This document shows, piece by piece, positions 23,282-35,700 of a DNA stretch of 64,000 nt. Source of the DNA: Phallus indusiatus (taxonomy: Eukaryota > Basidiomycota > Agaricomycetes > Phallales > Phallaceae). The notes under the pieces were generated by a model. That model was not told the origin of the DNA and searched no databases. It worked only from the letters and a program-made list of their open reading frames with translations. A program made the position numbers and the translations under genes. Position 1 is the first letter of the stretch. Each line of letters starts with the position of its first letter. Where the stretch lies: contig JAQFWX010000091.1 in NCBI GenBank assembly GCA_027605045.1, forward strand, positions 80,029 to 144,028. The letters run 5' to 3'.

Positions 23282-24031
23282 GTTAAATATGTAAGTGATA
23301 ATATGCTGAAACGCGGATTTTTTTTTGTTTCTCTCATTGGGATATTTATCCCCATATTTTTATTAATACACGAGATGGATAATACGCCGTCAATTTGTAA
23401 ATTTAATTTGATAGAATACGAGTTATAATTCTTGGAGTGAACCTCTTATCAGCTTTTATCTAATTAGCCCTGAGCCAGATCAGACATCTCGCATAGATAA
23501 TAGTTGCTCATCAAAAAGGGGGTGGCTTGACGATCAGATCATCTGCAGGGCCGAATCATTCCTCAAATGCTAAGTCTCCTTCCTGACTCAGTTGGTGACA
23601 AACTTGAATGGCACTCGACACTCGAGACTAGGGATTAGAATATGTAGTTTTCTTTGTCCCACTCCATTCAAGTTTTCTCTCCAGAGCTGCTCCAGAGACA
23701 TTTCCATCTAGCTCTGCCAGAAAAACAAAGGAAGCGCCGGCGGAAGGGACTCGGCATTCTCTATTATTTTGAAGACAGTCGCCGTCAGCATATTCCTAGC
23801 AGTACTGCCACAAACTATGTGGCACGACAGCAACTACCGCCGATCTCTGGGTTGAATAGCTTATGTATAAAACCGACTCTATGACTCTTCGTTTTCAACA
23901 CACATCTGACGAAATTTGTTTGTATGATTTCTGCGCGGGGTACAATTTATTTATTCATTGAAGTTATACATATGTGCCCATAAAATACTCTCCGAGATGC
24001 CACAAATATATATAACAAATCAAACAAAAAT
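23282..24031. other. Convergent intergenic region
   Basis: This 750-bp stretch lies between the 3' ends of the F-box gene and the MMT-type transporter. A 76-codon plus-strand frame near 23654 is basic and has no family match; I take it as chance. I see no other feature. Confidence 0.4.
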
Positions 24032-25870
24032 CTATGACTGCGAATTCGAAGTCGATGTACTTTCGACATCAACGTCGACGTCATCCGGAATCATCTTCAC
24101 TCTAACCTCCGAAATCTCTTTTTTAAACGCAAAAAGTCGTTCGCGAATTTGTTGCTGGACGAAATAAGCTTCTACCATAGTTGTTTGCGGTGGAAGAACA
24201 GCAACAAGATCGACAAACATGAGAGCGCCGGAACGTACGGCGCGGACATCTCGAATGGCTGTGAGATGTTTGAGCTGGAGAGAGGGCGTCGAAGGATCGA
24301 AAAGTGGATTTAGTTGTCGGATGATGGTTGTGCGTGTTTTGTCGGATACGCCGCGGTCTACTAGTTGGTTGAAACCTCCTTGGAGGAGACCTAGTCCTTG
24401 GCCGAGGATGACAAAAGAGACGACGAGACCTACGGAGGGACATATAAATCAAGGGTCAATCAATCAATGCACACACACGTACCTCCCAGTGGATCTAGCG
24501 GAAGACCTGGAACGAGCCATGTCCCCAAAATAGCAATAAGAGCTACAAGACTCGAATAAGCGTCACTTCGATGATGTATCGCATTAGCCATAAGAACACC
24601 ACTATGTTCATCGTCCGCGACCTTTTTGGTAGCGCGGTACAGCCACTCTTTAGCAACAACGCTAACGGCTGCGAACCACGCCGCATTTGGGTCGAGTATG
24701 TTTCCGGGGTCGGGTGCACCGTGTTCCGTCGCGTGGGATGAGATATTGCTGGTAGTGTGTACGATGGTTTGAAGAATGTCGTGTGCGAGACCTGGTTGAA
24801 GGAGTTGAATGCTTGGGTAGAGAGCTTCGAGGAGGAGATTGTAGGAGTGGAAGCCGATACCCAAAGCACCCCCTACCAAGAGGAGCGAAACTGTGACTGT
24901 CCCGATTGTCTCGAATTTACCATATCCTTGCCAGAACGATCAGCATGAAGTAATCCGTCAGTATGGGGTGTGCTTACCATATGGGTAGCGAGGTGACTTT
25001 GGTTGCCGTGAAAGTCTCCAGCAAAACAGAGTTACAAAGTCTCCTAGTAGATCACTCAAAGAGTGTCCAGCATCTGCAAGAAGCGAAGCGGAATGAAGAA
25101 ACCTGAAGAGATAACAGCGTTAGTTTTAAAATGGGTAAATCAAATTGAAAGTAAAAATATAACAGATGAAGCAAAGAGAGGAATTGACCATCCAGCAGCG
25201 CCTTTTGCAGCCGTAAGACCGACATTGGCAAATAGACCAATTAGTGTAATACGTGAACCACGATCACCTCGAGAGCGAACATATATATGTAATGTATCTT
25301 TTTAGAATTTGAAGAAAGGGACTCACCTCCGCCTTTGAGAGTCTCGATGAACTTTTCGGCATCCGCTCGCGAGTGTTCATGATTGTGATCGTGTCCGCCA
25401 AAGCCAAAGACGCCGTGAGTGTGAGTGTGCATTTCGTGATTGTGTTCATGGTGGTGGTGGTCATGATCGTGTTCGTGTCGGATGGCTGTCGCCGAACTTA
25501 ACGTGTCGTCTAAATGATGACTCTTCTCACTCGAAGCCGTTACTTTCGAGCTTGCAAACCGCTTTCTCATTGTTGCTGATAAACCCGAATTTGGATTGGA
25601 AGCCACTCGTGAAGTTTGTCGACCGGTCGACGTCCACCATGACGAGACCGGCGCCGAGCCACGGCATGGACATTTCCGAGCTCGAGAAAGACCGACACTG
25701 TCTGTGAGTGCATCTGTGTATAAACATCTCGATTCTGGAATCCTCTGGGAAGTGTGATAGTATAACGAGTTCAATGACGTCGTCACAGACAAAGCGGGTG
25801 ATGTTCGGACTCGGACTCCTTGGCTGCGATGGAAACTAAAGGCATTCCAGTTAACCCGAAGAGAGCACAT
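24032..25870 (-). CDS. Cation diffusion facilitator, mitochondrial MMT1/2 type
   Basis: CDF carriers exchange Zn2+, Fe2+ or Mn2+ for protons; MMT1/2 act in the mitochondrial inner membrane in iron export. The ATG at 25870 opens a basic, Ser/Arg-rich leader (MCSLRVNWNAFSFHRSQG) that fits a mitochondrial presequence; the GTG upstream was not used. A His-rich segment at about 25360-25500, with roughly 18 histidines in 40 residues, precedes the first helix and is typical of a metal-binding loop. The core reads GSRITLIGLFANVGLTAAKG, LLADAGHSLSDLLGDF with the first metal site (H-x3-D), YPYGYGKFETIG, then GVLMANAIHHRSDAYSSLVA with the second site, and LVVSFVILGQGLGLLQGGF. The C-terminal cytosolic domain ends in an acidic tail. 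Introns include one at about 25267-25327. Confidence 0.88.
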
Positions 25871-26102
25871 TAAAAAGAGAAGAAAGCGAGAGAGAGAGAG
25901 AAAGCGAGGGAGGAAGGAAGTATTGTCACCAGTCACTCAGTTTGTTCGTAATGGCGGAGCCAATTACATTGGAGTGAAATGGATTTGCAGATGAGCGCGT
26001 GGGACAATCACGAATTGCGAATCAAATATCTGATAATAGATAATCTGATAGATATCAAATAAATATGAGATCGGCGTACAAAGATCGAAATGCTAGCACA
26101 AC
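25871..26102. promoter_or_regulatory. Divergent promoter region of MMT-type and metallo-beta-lactamase genes
   Basis: The two start codons are 232 bp apart and divergent. The segment next to the MMT start is purine-rich on the plus strand (AGAGAGAGAGAG near 25890), giving a CT tract in the transcript sense, a common fungal promoter feature. Confidence 0.45.
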
Positions 26103-27332
26103 ATGTCTCAACTTGAAACAGTTGACAAGCTCACCATTCAAATCGTCGTTGACAACAATGTCGAATGGTAAACGATAAAATAGCTATTATGTATTCGAAA
26201 ATCTCTGATAATAAACCAGGATGAATCCACTTCCACCGGGTTTCATCCCCGAAGTAGTTCAAAAAGTGCTGTCCAATCCCCCACCCGACGTCGAAACCGG
26301 CAGTAAAGGCATTGTAGACCTGTACAACTACTGCTGCGGTGCACACGGTTTTTCCGTCCTCATCGCAAGTCTTTTGAACCACATTAATATATATACAGAC
26401 AATCTCATTTTCTTGACAGAGAACAGTCAAAGACGGCGTGCACCACTCCGCACTATTCGACACCGGACCAGACCCCCGCACGTTTGACCGCAACTTTGCG
26501 TCACTCGGTTTAAACAGTATCACCCCACCCATCGAACGAATCGTCATATCCCACTACCACGGAGACCACACAGGTGCTATCCCAACAGCCGTCAAACTCC
26601 TCACTAGTGCCGCTACTACCACTACCGAGCTGAACCACCCAAACTCCAATAAACCTACCACGGTCATAGTCGATGCACACCCAGACAGACCCATCGCACG
26701 CGCCGCGCCCTTCGCAGGCTCACAAAATGGTCTATTCCGTCTCCCATACGACCCCACGCATCAAGAAATCGAAGACGCGGGCGCGATTCTCGATCTTCAT
26801 GCTGACGAACATGTCGTCGCCGATGGTGCCGTCTACGTGAGCGGTGAAATCCCCGCGTCACCGAGTTCGAAGTCGGCATGCCCGGTCATATGAAGTGGGT
26901 TGAGGATGAAAGTATTGATGATGGTCAATGGGTCGACGATCCATATGTTATGGAAGAACGCTATGTAGCTGTTGATGTTGTCGACAAAGGCATCGTCATA
27001 TTCAGCGCATGCTCTCACGCAGGAATCGTCAACGTTGTCAAACACGCCGTTGAAAAGTTCAAAAAACCCATATACATGGTACAGTTTGAACGCGCAATGT
27101 CTTCATTCAACCTCTAATCTTCTGTTAGGTTTTGGGTGGTATGCATTTAGGCGGAATGATGTTCCGCCCTCGTCTCGAACCAACTGTCCACTACCTCAGC
27201 AAAGAACTAAACCCACCTCCGAAATACGTAGTTCCTTTACACTGCTCCGGCTCGGACGTCAAATTCCTATTAGAACAAGCTTTTGGTCAAGGTTGCGTTA
27301 ATATCGGGACTGGTGTTAGAATCGAATTGTAG
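26103..27332 (+). CDS. Metallo-beta-lactamase-fold hydrolase with an apparent one-base deletion
   Basis: The fold hydrolyses ester or phosphodiester-type bonds with two metal ions; the substrate of this fungal group is unknown. The order is MSQLETVDKLTIQIVVDNNV, SALFDTGPDPRTFDRNF, the metal motif VISHYHGDHTGA (H-x-H-x-D-H), VDAHPDRP, then VTEFEVGMPGHMKW, IFSACSHAGIVNVVKHAV, LGGMHLGGMMFRPRLEPT and YVVPLHCSGSDVKFLL. Introns: 26168-26219, 26365-26419 (GC-AG) and 27079-27128. The spliced length is 1073 nt, one short of a multiple of three. The frame breaks near 26850, where GAAATCCCCGCGTCACC needs one more base to read E-I-P-R-V-T; no usable intron covers it. This is either an assembly error in a C run or a true disabling mutation; both halves are otherwise well conserved. 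Confidence 0.85.
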
Positions 27333-27833
27333 TCTAAGGTTACTCAGTAGAAAGAAAAGGTGTAAATCTTGTAATGTTTAATTGTTTCATGAAGTACAAA
27401 TTGCATTTTGAATGTGCCAATCCGAGGGTCATAAAAGTATGTGAAGTATGTGCAGCTGAAAACGAAACAAAGAAAAAGGAGGAAGAAAAAAATGTTGTCT
27501 ACTATATACTGTGATTTGAACAATGTGTGTACGTAGCAAGTGTATGAACAAAAAGCCAAAAAATTGTATACAAAACGGAACGTAAATGGGGGGATGGGAG
27601 GAAGCCAAAAAAAAAACAAGACATGAATCAGCCGAAATCAGCCGTTTTAGAGCATATACATACAAGAAAAAAAAAAGCAAAAAAAGAATAATATAAATTC
27701 TCCAGAGATAACTTAAACAAACCCCAAGACCCAAGGGATAAATGTCAAAATGAGAGTAGTGATATGGGTATCGAATGGAGAAATGCCGAGGAGAAGGGGA
27801 ATGGGATATTTTTCGTTGAGAGGGGGCGTGTCG
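27333..27833. other. Convergent intergenic region rich in A runs
   Basis: This 501-bp stretch holds the 3' ends of the metallo-beta-lactamase gene and the large low-complexity gene. It contains many A-runs on the plus strand (for example near 27480, 27607 and 27668) and no gene I can support. Confidence 0.4.
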
Positions 27834-30800
27834 TTATGGGACAGCAGCATTTCCATCCTCAGCAGAAGGATTAACAACAATACCACTAGCAGTAGCAGCG
27901 GAATCCGAAACGGAAACCAACTTTGCCGTCGTCATCGTTTGATCCTGAGCTTGAACCACTGAGACCAATTGCGTTTCTCCTCCACCACCGCTAGGAGGAC
28001 TCGCCGCGTGAGTAGTATGAGTAACAGGCGACGTAGCAGGTGTTCGATTCGGCGTCGGAACAGAAGGCGGTGAACCGGTAGTAGTATTACTCGGGGGTAT
28101 AAACCCAGATAAGGCACCGCTATTAGTACCGGTACTGCTGCTGGCGGGTCCAACGGCGTCAGTCGAACCACCACCACCACCACCACCACCACCATTATCT
28201 GGATTTAGAGAAGTTGCAGTAACAGGAGGATATGGATTGCCGGTAACGATAACACCTATACGTCGAAGTCCAGCACCAGCACCATTACCACCACCGGGGT
28301 TTTCTCCATTTCCACCAGAAGAAGACGACGGAATAGTAACTTGAGGTTGGGGATTCACACCAGCGCTGACACCAATTCCAGAATTACCATTACCACCACC
28401 ACCAACAGCAGCAGCAGCATTACCGGTACCGACACCAGCAAGAACACTAGCAGCAGCAGCAGCACTACCCCCAGGAGACTTCTTCACCACAACTCCTCCT
28501 CCACCCGCACCAGCACCAACACCGCTAGCAATACGTGACTTATACTCCCTATCCACATCCTTCAAAAAGTCCAATAACGCAACACTCCCCTGACTCCGCC
28601 CCGGAATACCTTTCGACAGTATCCCATCCCCACCAGTACCAGAACCAGGACCACCGCTGCCACCGCCTCCAGCAGCACCAGGACCTCCGAGTCCTAAGCT
28701 GCCTTTTTCGGGAAGCATCGATCCGCCGTTTAAAATTTCAACGACACGAGGATCTTCATACGGACCTCCTGGACCGTACTTGTCCGCTAATTGTAACGTC
28801 TGTTCACAATCGGATCCCCACGAAGTCTGTCGAAACAAAGCCTGCAAAACATGATTCTGAAAAAAAATAAAAAAAATCAATCTTTGATTTCAATTTTTTT
28901 TTGTTAGAAACCAACCTTCGTGATCCTCTTATTTCCACACCCCTCAGCAGTAGGCGGCGTCTTCCTATTCGCCCAAGTAGCCACAATCCTCGCCGCAAAC
29001 CGATACCCCTTCAACAACTCCGGAATAGGCAACAACCTACCCTTCGACGCAGCAAACTCCATATATCCATCCTCTTTTTGAATGTGCGATCTCAAATACG
29101 CTACGATCGCCGCATTAATAATTTCTTTCGGTGCTTTCCCGCCCGGATGATTCACAAACGTCGACGAGGAGGAGGATGGTGTTGCTGCTGCTGCTGCTGA
29201 TGTTGATGAATTGGCCATTCGACTTGACATGGGCGGGAGTAGATGAGGGGTGGATGTGTATTCTCCGGGTGAAGTCGGTTGTTGCTGTTGATAGTGAGAT
29301 GGTTGTGCGCTGCTCGATGCTGAAGATGTGTTTGGACCACCTGGACCACCACCACCACCACCACCACCGGTATTAGACGAACCGCGTAATCGTCCCGAAG
29401 TAGAAGACGAAGTAGCAACATTGCCCAACCCCAAAAGCGCATTGGATCGAACACCAACGGGTACAATATTATTAGTCGACAACGGCGATAACCCAGGATT
29501 ATTATTTCCACTCCCTCCTCCCGCTCCGCCGCTATTATTAGAATTATTATTATTACTATTGTTGTTGTTGTTATTTCCCCCCGGAGTAGAATTCGAACCA
29601 CTACCGCCTCCACTGCGCGAATCAGGCCTCGAAATACCCACTCCCATTCCAAATCGATTTTTCCCGGTCGAACCACTCGAAGAAGACGGAGCATGAGGAT
29701 GAGGATTATTCCCCGACGATCCACCAGCACCGGGACTTGACTCTGCCCCGGTAATCACGTTTTCCATTAACATCGACGTACCACCCCCACTCGCATTTAA
29801 CCCCGAATTGGAATTCTGCGCAGCCGTTGAAGAACCACCACCACCACCAGAAGCCATCCCGCTCACATTGTTCATTCCCATCCCTACACCAACGATATTC
29901 CCCAACCCAAAATTCCCAACTCCCGCAGACCCACCACCTCCACCACCCCCACTTCCGCTTCCATTCCCATACGCAGCTCCTCCACTCGAAGACGAATTAT
30001 GATGGTGAGGATGATTATTCCCATTCGTTCGTTGTCGTTTATTAACAGCCGAATCCTCTTCGTGACTTCTTTTCTGTCCGAGCGTAGGTGACATACTACC
30101 ACTATTATTTCCTCCTGCTCCTCCACCGCTATAATACGACTGTGATGGATGGCCTACATTATGCATATGATATGCCGGATGTGAATGAGGATGAGGAGGA
30201 TAGGGATGCGGATGCGAGTGAGGATGCGAGTGAGGATGCGCCGATGGAGGACTGGAATAGTATTCTTCATACGACATTGAACTAACGTTAAGTGGCCCGG
30301 CTGACGACGACGCAGCAGCAGACGACCCCGGGTTCATATTTACATTCACACCCATTCCACCGCCGGGCATACCTATCCCCGTGCTCATACCCATACGAGA
30401 AGGAATACCCCGAGATTGAAAGTGCAAAGGCTGATGTGGTGAAAATGCTGTAGAATGTGAATGTTGTGGGTGTTGTGGGTGTGGGTGTTGATGCATCGGA
30501 TGGTGCGGTGTATGCGATCGGTGATAAGGGTGAAAATCATGTGCAGGGCGAGATTCAAAGTTCTGTGTATATCGCATGTGAATATTTTGATAAATCATAA
30601 ATTGTTTATGAAGAGAAACAAAAACTCACGGGTTCGATAATAAGTTCGATGGTCTTTTCGCGAGATACCATGAGCAAACTTGACGGCTGACATTCCATTG
30701 TACCATCATCCGAAATACGAACAAAACATTGACGATATTTACCGCGTCTAGCATAGACCTTTGCCGCACCTTTTAGAAAAAAAAACCCAAAAAGGGGGGA

Positions 30801-32735
30801 AAATGAACACAAATTTTTCAAAAAAATTATTATAAAAAAATTCCAAGGAAAATCAAGAAGAAATCTTTTAACGAACAGCAAAGAAGAAGAAAAGCTAAAA
30901 ATGTATGTACCTTCTAGCCTGCCCGTAGTCATCTGCAAAGCTTTAATAACCTCTTCTCCATCAGCCCACCAAGGCCCAGACGACGACGACCCTTCACCCC
31001 CACCTCCACCCCCACCACCCGACCCGGAGCTCGATCCATCACGGAGACCAACGCTAACCTCCGCAAGCTGAAAATCAGGCTCTTCCGACCCTGTAAATCG
31101 TATATCCTCCATAAGAAGTACAACAATCTCTTGAGTGTGTCCAGGGCTGGAGGGTGGAAGTGGAGGAGGTGGAGGTGCTGCTCCTGCTCCTGCTCCTGCA
31201 GGGTGTATTTGATGTTGTGGTTGTTGTGGTTGTTGAGGTGGTGGAGGTGGAGGAACGCTCGATCGGGGTGTTATAGTCGGAGTCAGGGTCTGCGTTGGAG
31301 GAGGTTGTTGTGGTTGCGGTTGTGCTTGAACGGGAGGTAAAGCTGGGGTTAACGAAGGAGTTAGAGTTTGCGAGGGAGGATGAGGTGGAGGAGGAGCGGG
31401 ATAGGATAGAAGCGGGGAGGTCGTTATGTCGGGTGGTAGCGCGGAGGACGACGCTAAAGCGGAATCACTCGCGAATGCACCAGACTGCGGTTGTTGTGGT
31501 TGTTGTGGTTGTGGTGCATCTGGATCGGGATCGGCGGTTAGAACACCGACGTCTGGAATACGTGGAGGAATCGAGCTAAAAGGATACATTGATGTTGCTG
31601 TTGCTGCTGTATTTGTCGTTGCCGTTCCGGAATTGGAACTAGGTTTCGGACGAGGTAAGCCAGATTTACGAGCTGATTCGGAGGAAGTTGAAAAGGGACG
31701 GGACGGAGTAGTTGGCGAGGGACTAGACGAAAGATGACGAGAGGAGTGACGGTGATGTTGCTGGTGTTGTTGCTGGTGTTGATGATATTGATGATGATGG
31801 TGGTGGTGGTGGTGGTGCTGTTGCTGTTGGGATGAAATGGAGGCGGGATCACGGGGAGCAGCAGCAGAACCGGCGGGAAGACCAGATTGGGTAGCGGCGA
31901 TAATCTGACTAATCGAGGTACCGCTGTGGACTGTTATGGAGGCGGGAGTGGCGGAAGGCGACGGAACGATGGATTGGTTCCGCGGGCCGACACTGCCGGA
32001 AGGTGAGTTGGTGTTATCGGGAGAAAAAGTGGTGGGAGAAGGGGATTGTCGATAATAGTCGCGGTGAGCAGGAGCACTGGCACGATGAGGGTTTCGTTCT
32101 CTTTCTCTGTCCCTGTCCCTGTCCCGCTCTCTGTCTCTGTCTCTGTCTCGTTCTCTATCTCGTTCTCTATCTCGTTCCCTGTCTTTCTCCTTTGTTTCGA
32201 GACTGGTATGCCGTTGATGATGACGATCATCGTCACGCTCTGGGCGTGAAGCACTGGGAGACAGGGAACGATAGTAGTTCATGTTTTTATTCTGAGAAGG
32301 GGTATTCGAGTGTGATTGGGTATATGCAGCATTGGGGTAGTAGTTGGTACTGTAAGAGCGAGTGGAGGACATAGAAGCAGGAGGAGATTGTCGTCGGGAA
32401 GTCTGGAGTTGCTCGGTAGCATGACTGGAAGTTTTAGATGAGGAACCACCTTGTAAAAGTCGTTGAGCACTTTCTGGATGTGTCAGACGCGAAGCAGAGG
32501 CGGTAGAGGTAGAAGTGGGATTGGTAGTAGGGCTGGTGGAAGCTGTCTCTGGCGGCTGACGGCGCGGAAAGTTGTACGCGGACCAGACGCCCTGAGCTGG
32601 ACGGAGAAGAGGTTGGGGTGGGGGCGAATCTGAGGGATGTTCCGATTGCAAGTCGTCGTCTTGTTGCTGTTGTTGTTGGTGCTGTTGGTGCTGTTGTTGT
32701 TGCTGTTGAGCCTGCAGCAAATGGGTTAATCTCAT
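27834..32735 (-). CDS. Very large low-complexity Q/H/S/P/G-rich protein, possible regulator
   Basis: Four coding exons (introns about 30772-30912, 30563-30630 and 28860-28915) give roughly 1,500 residues. The N-terminus is MRLTHLLQAQQQ plus polyGln, then a region of alternating Arg and Asp/Glu (32096-32190), His/Gln runs and Pro-rich linkers. Ordered segment A (about 31130-30636) reads IVVLLMEDIRFTGSEEPDFQ ... GEEVIKALQMTTGRLEG then VYARRGKYRQCFVRISDDGT and EKTIELIIEP. A His/Gly/Asn-rich linker follows. Ordered segment B (about 29150-28730) reads PKEIINAAIVAYLRSHIQKE, ELLKGYRFAARIVATWANRK, NHVLQALFRQTSWGSDCEQT. The tail is Gly/Val/Thr-rich. I recognise neither segment. Composition resembles transcriptional co-regulators, but that is inference. 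A 16-nt upstream exon (ATG at 32931, intron 32744-32915) would add MSPCPNPA in frame; the true start is uncertain. Confidence 0.75.
28167..28194. repeat. (ACC)9 trinucleotide repeat in coding sequence
   Basis: Nine ACC units; on the minus strand they code a Gly run in the C-terminal linker of the large low-complexity protein. A similar (ACC)8 run lies at 29345-29368. Length polymorphism between strains would be expected. Confidence 0.9.
29345..29368. repeat. (ACC)8 trinucleotide repeat in coding sequence
   Basis: Eight ACC units coding a Gly run on the minus strand, between the His-rich linker and ordered segment B of the large low-complexity protein. Confidence 0.9.
31750..31836. repeat. 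His/Gln-coding triplet tract
   Basis: Imperfect TGG/TGA/TTG triplets, with a core of consecutive TGG units around 31798-31816. On the minus strand they code a run of His followed by mixed His/Gln. Confidence 0.8.
32096..32190. repeat. Degenerate hexanucleotide minisatellite coding Arg-Asp/Glu repeats
   Basis: About fifteen imperfect six-base units (TCTCTG, TCCCTG, TCTCGT variants). On the minus strand each unit codes Arg plus Asp or Glu, giving a long alternating-charge (RD/RE) segment of the kind found in RNA-processing and nuclear proteins. Confidence 0.85.
32661..32709. repeat. CAG/CAA-type polyglutamine tract
   Basis: Triplets of TTG/CTG on the plus strand read as CAA/CAG on the minus strand, coding the near-N-terminal Gln run with a few His interruptions. 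Confidence 0.85.
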
Positions 32736-35700
32736 GGCAGGGTCTTGAGAAATGGAAACATACCGATTGTCTGTTTGGAACCAATATATATAGCGGAGAA
32801 AAAATTTATATGGGAGAGATTTGAATCAATGACGAGGGTTTCAAGAAATTTGTAAGAAATAGAAAAAAAATATTAATATTATATAAAAAGCCTAAGCTCG
32901 GAAGAGGGTACGTACTGGGACATGGAGACATGTGTGGATATAACAAGAATGCACAGTGGTATATAATATGCTTTACTTGAGGAAGACAAAGATAAAGACA
33001 AAGAAGAAAGAGAGAGAGAGAGAGAGCCGCTGTTTGTTTCTGAAACTGATTCTGATTCGCTTTCTCCGTCGCCGGACGTGTCCCTGGAGGAATGAGGGGC
33101 GGATAATTCCGGCAGGAGGAGGATGAGACTGGTTAGGATACGTTCCCTCGGAACCAAATTTGAGCAGGAGAGGTGGGAGCAAAAAAGCGCAGGACGAGCC
33201 TTGAACCAAAGCAGAGGCCCTTCGACAGTCACCCAACCCCAGGCGGCCAAACAACCGCATCCAATTTTGCTTCCGTCGCCCACTCATTTTTCGTAATTTT
33301 TACTTCCGCTGCTCCCTGGCACTCCCAGTTGCCCCGTCGCCTTCCCCCCTATATCCACGACGGCCATTCAATCCCATTCCGGAAGAATATTCTGCCCCCC
33401 TCCGTTTATTATGTATTCGCATTTACTTATGTTTGAATGAATGAACCTCACACAAAATATGTACAATGCAAAGAATCGTCCATTGATTGCTTGCCATTAA
33501 ATACAACTAATACAAATACATCCAAGCACACTGCAATAATACAATTCATTTTCCACATGCCACCCAATTCCCATTTTCTATCTCTTCCCGTGGGTAAATA
33601 TATCACAAACAATCCACCGTTCCTGCACCGATCTCCAAGCCAGGGTCGTCCCGCTTTGTCCGAGATGCTCAGCTTTCAGCAACGGCTATCGTATGTAAAA
33701 ACCTTGCTCCAAGTCGCTTAATCCATCATCGGGTATTTTCATCATGTACATGTTTGTTTCAGATTTCTTGAAACATATACTCACAAGCACCCTAGAGCCT
33801 CAATCTTTCAGGCTCCGGGAAACGGCTGGCGATTTGAGTCTGTCAGCCCGGCTTGATTACTTTATGGTCTTGCTTTACACCCCAAAACAGTCTCAAAGCT
33901 TATTGCTAACTCTAATCTGATTTGAATAACGTCACTCTCTTTAACGCTCTATTATTTTCCAAGAACAGTCTGCAGAAGAGTGGATCTATGCTACATCCTC
34001 CCTGTTCCGCGTGTAAATACTTGTAGCTCAATGGAGATGGCTCTTTGAAGCATATATGTATATGCATCTGTTACCATGCGCTCTATTTAATACTATTAGT
34101 ATAACGTAGTACATATACCCATGTCCGCTTGTTAGACCGACTCGGTATCGAACCAATACATAATAACACCGCTTGTGCCAATCCCTCCGATATCATAGGA
34201 GCGAAACGGCGCCAATGAACGACTGAATGGAGAATCGAGTTAAGCGGATGGCAGCTAAGAAGTCATAAGAACTTTTACGTCACGCAATATCCCGGTACAC
34301 TTCCCCTTGCTAAGTCGGGTACCAAACTCAAGTGCGTAGTACGAAAACAGATTGTGTATATCACTCTTGTCAAAGTATGCATATATATACATACATGCCA
34401 TGCACGTATGTATAACATAATATTCTGATCAGGAGTTGATATACAGAAAATAAGGTTTACAGTGTCGATAGCAGATCTTGATGATCTCCGTATCCGGCTT
34501 CGTCGAGATCGTCACACCATATGCCTTTGTGGAACGGAGTAAGGGCCAACCAGGAAAAAGATAAGTGTGGACCCTCAGGCTAAGAAGCACAATGTTGGGA
34601 TGTAAGTACTGGCCCTTCTAGAAAAAGAAGCTTCGGACGTTTGACTTGATCCACGGTCACCGAGGATGTCTGTTTAGTACATACATACATCGAACATTAA
34701 GAACTTGCAAGTATTAACAACGCTCGAGAAAGGGGAAGATTACACAACAAATTCCTCCACAAGTCGTCGTTCAACTTGCTCAAGTACTACGGTATGTAAT
34801 ATGTATATATGCACTTCATAATCCAGTTCCAACGACTCCTGGGGAGTCAAAGTATAAAATAGGAGAAAACGCAGTTTAAGGTTTCCGCGGCAATCTCTAT
34901 TCTAGAATAATAAATTATTTCTATATAATTTCATTTCATGCTGAAACAGAAATGGAGAGTCACTCACTTATCATGTCATGATACATATATGTACATACAT
35001 ACATACACAAGTTCGTCAACGACCAGCGGTGGAATAATAATTAAACCCACGTGAAAATTGAAAATGCAATGTCCAGACCTTTGAAAAAAAAATTCTGAAA
35101 TCACTACTTTCATCAAATTTAACTTCGTTCGATGAAATGATTTTCCTCGAGGTACATGCTATGTACGCGCGTAACGGGTAACACTGTCATGAGACGGAGC
35201 GATACTCCTTAGAATCTCAACGGATAAAGTCGAATCGTGAATTATTCACCGTCGACCCTAATTCGGTGACCGCTTCGGCGCGGAGAAGGGGAGAGAGAGG
35301 GGAAAATTCAATCTCAAATCCTTGAGTCGATCTACGTATCAGATCAGAAAAACGCCTCAAAATCGATGGACTCACATTGAACAATTTGGGTGATTATACC
35401 GAGTCATGGTTTGTTTATTCTACAACCAGCGAACAAGGGTTCTTATTTCTTTTCCTTTGCTGGTTCCGGCAACTCAAATTTCAAAAGGGGAAAAAAACAC
35501 CCACACGCAATGAAAAGAAAAAGAGTAAATGTTGCATCACGTAGCACAATAACTTGATCTTAAGATAGTGGCGTTCCGAGTTCCCTCCACTTTTTTTTAT
35601 GCCCGAGACTGCCAACCCTTCTCACGTGGCCGAAAGATAAACTTACATAAAATGCAAATGCATAATTGACTGCGGAAGTAAATGATATCACAAGTAGCCA

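Noticed and set aside
29328..29696. Long Pro/Leu-rich plus-strand frame opposite the giant protein
   Set aside because: It is the mirror of the Gly/Ser/Asn-rich coding tract on the minus strand and has no start context, introns or family match.
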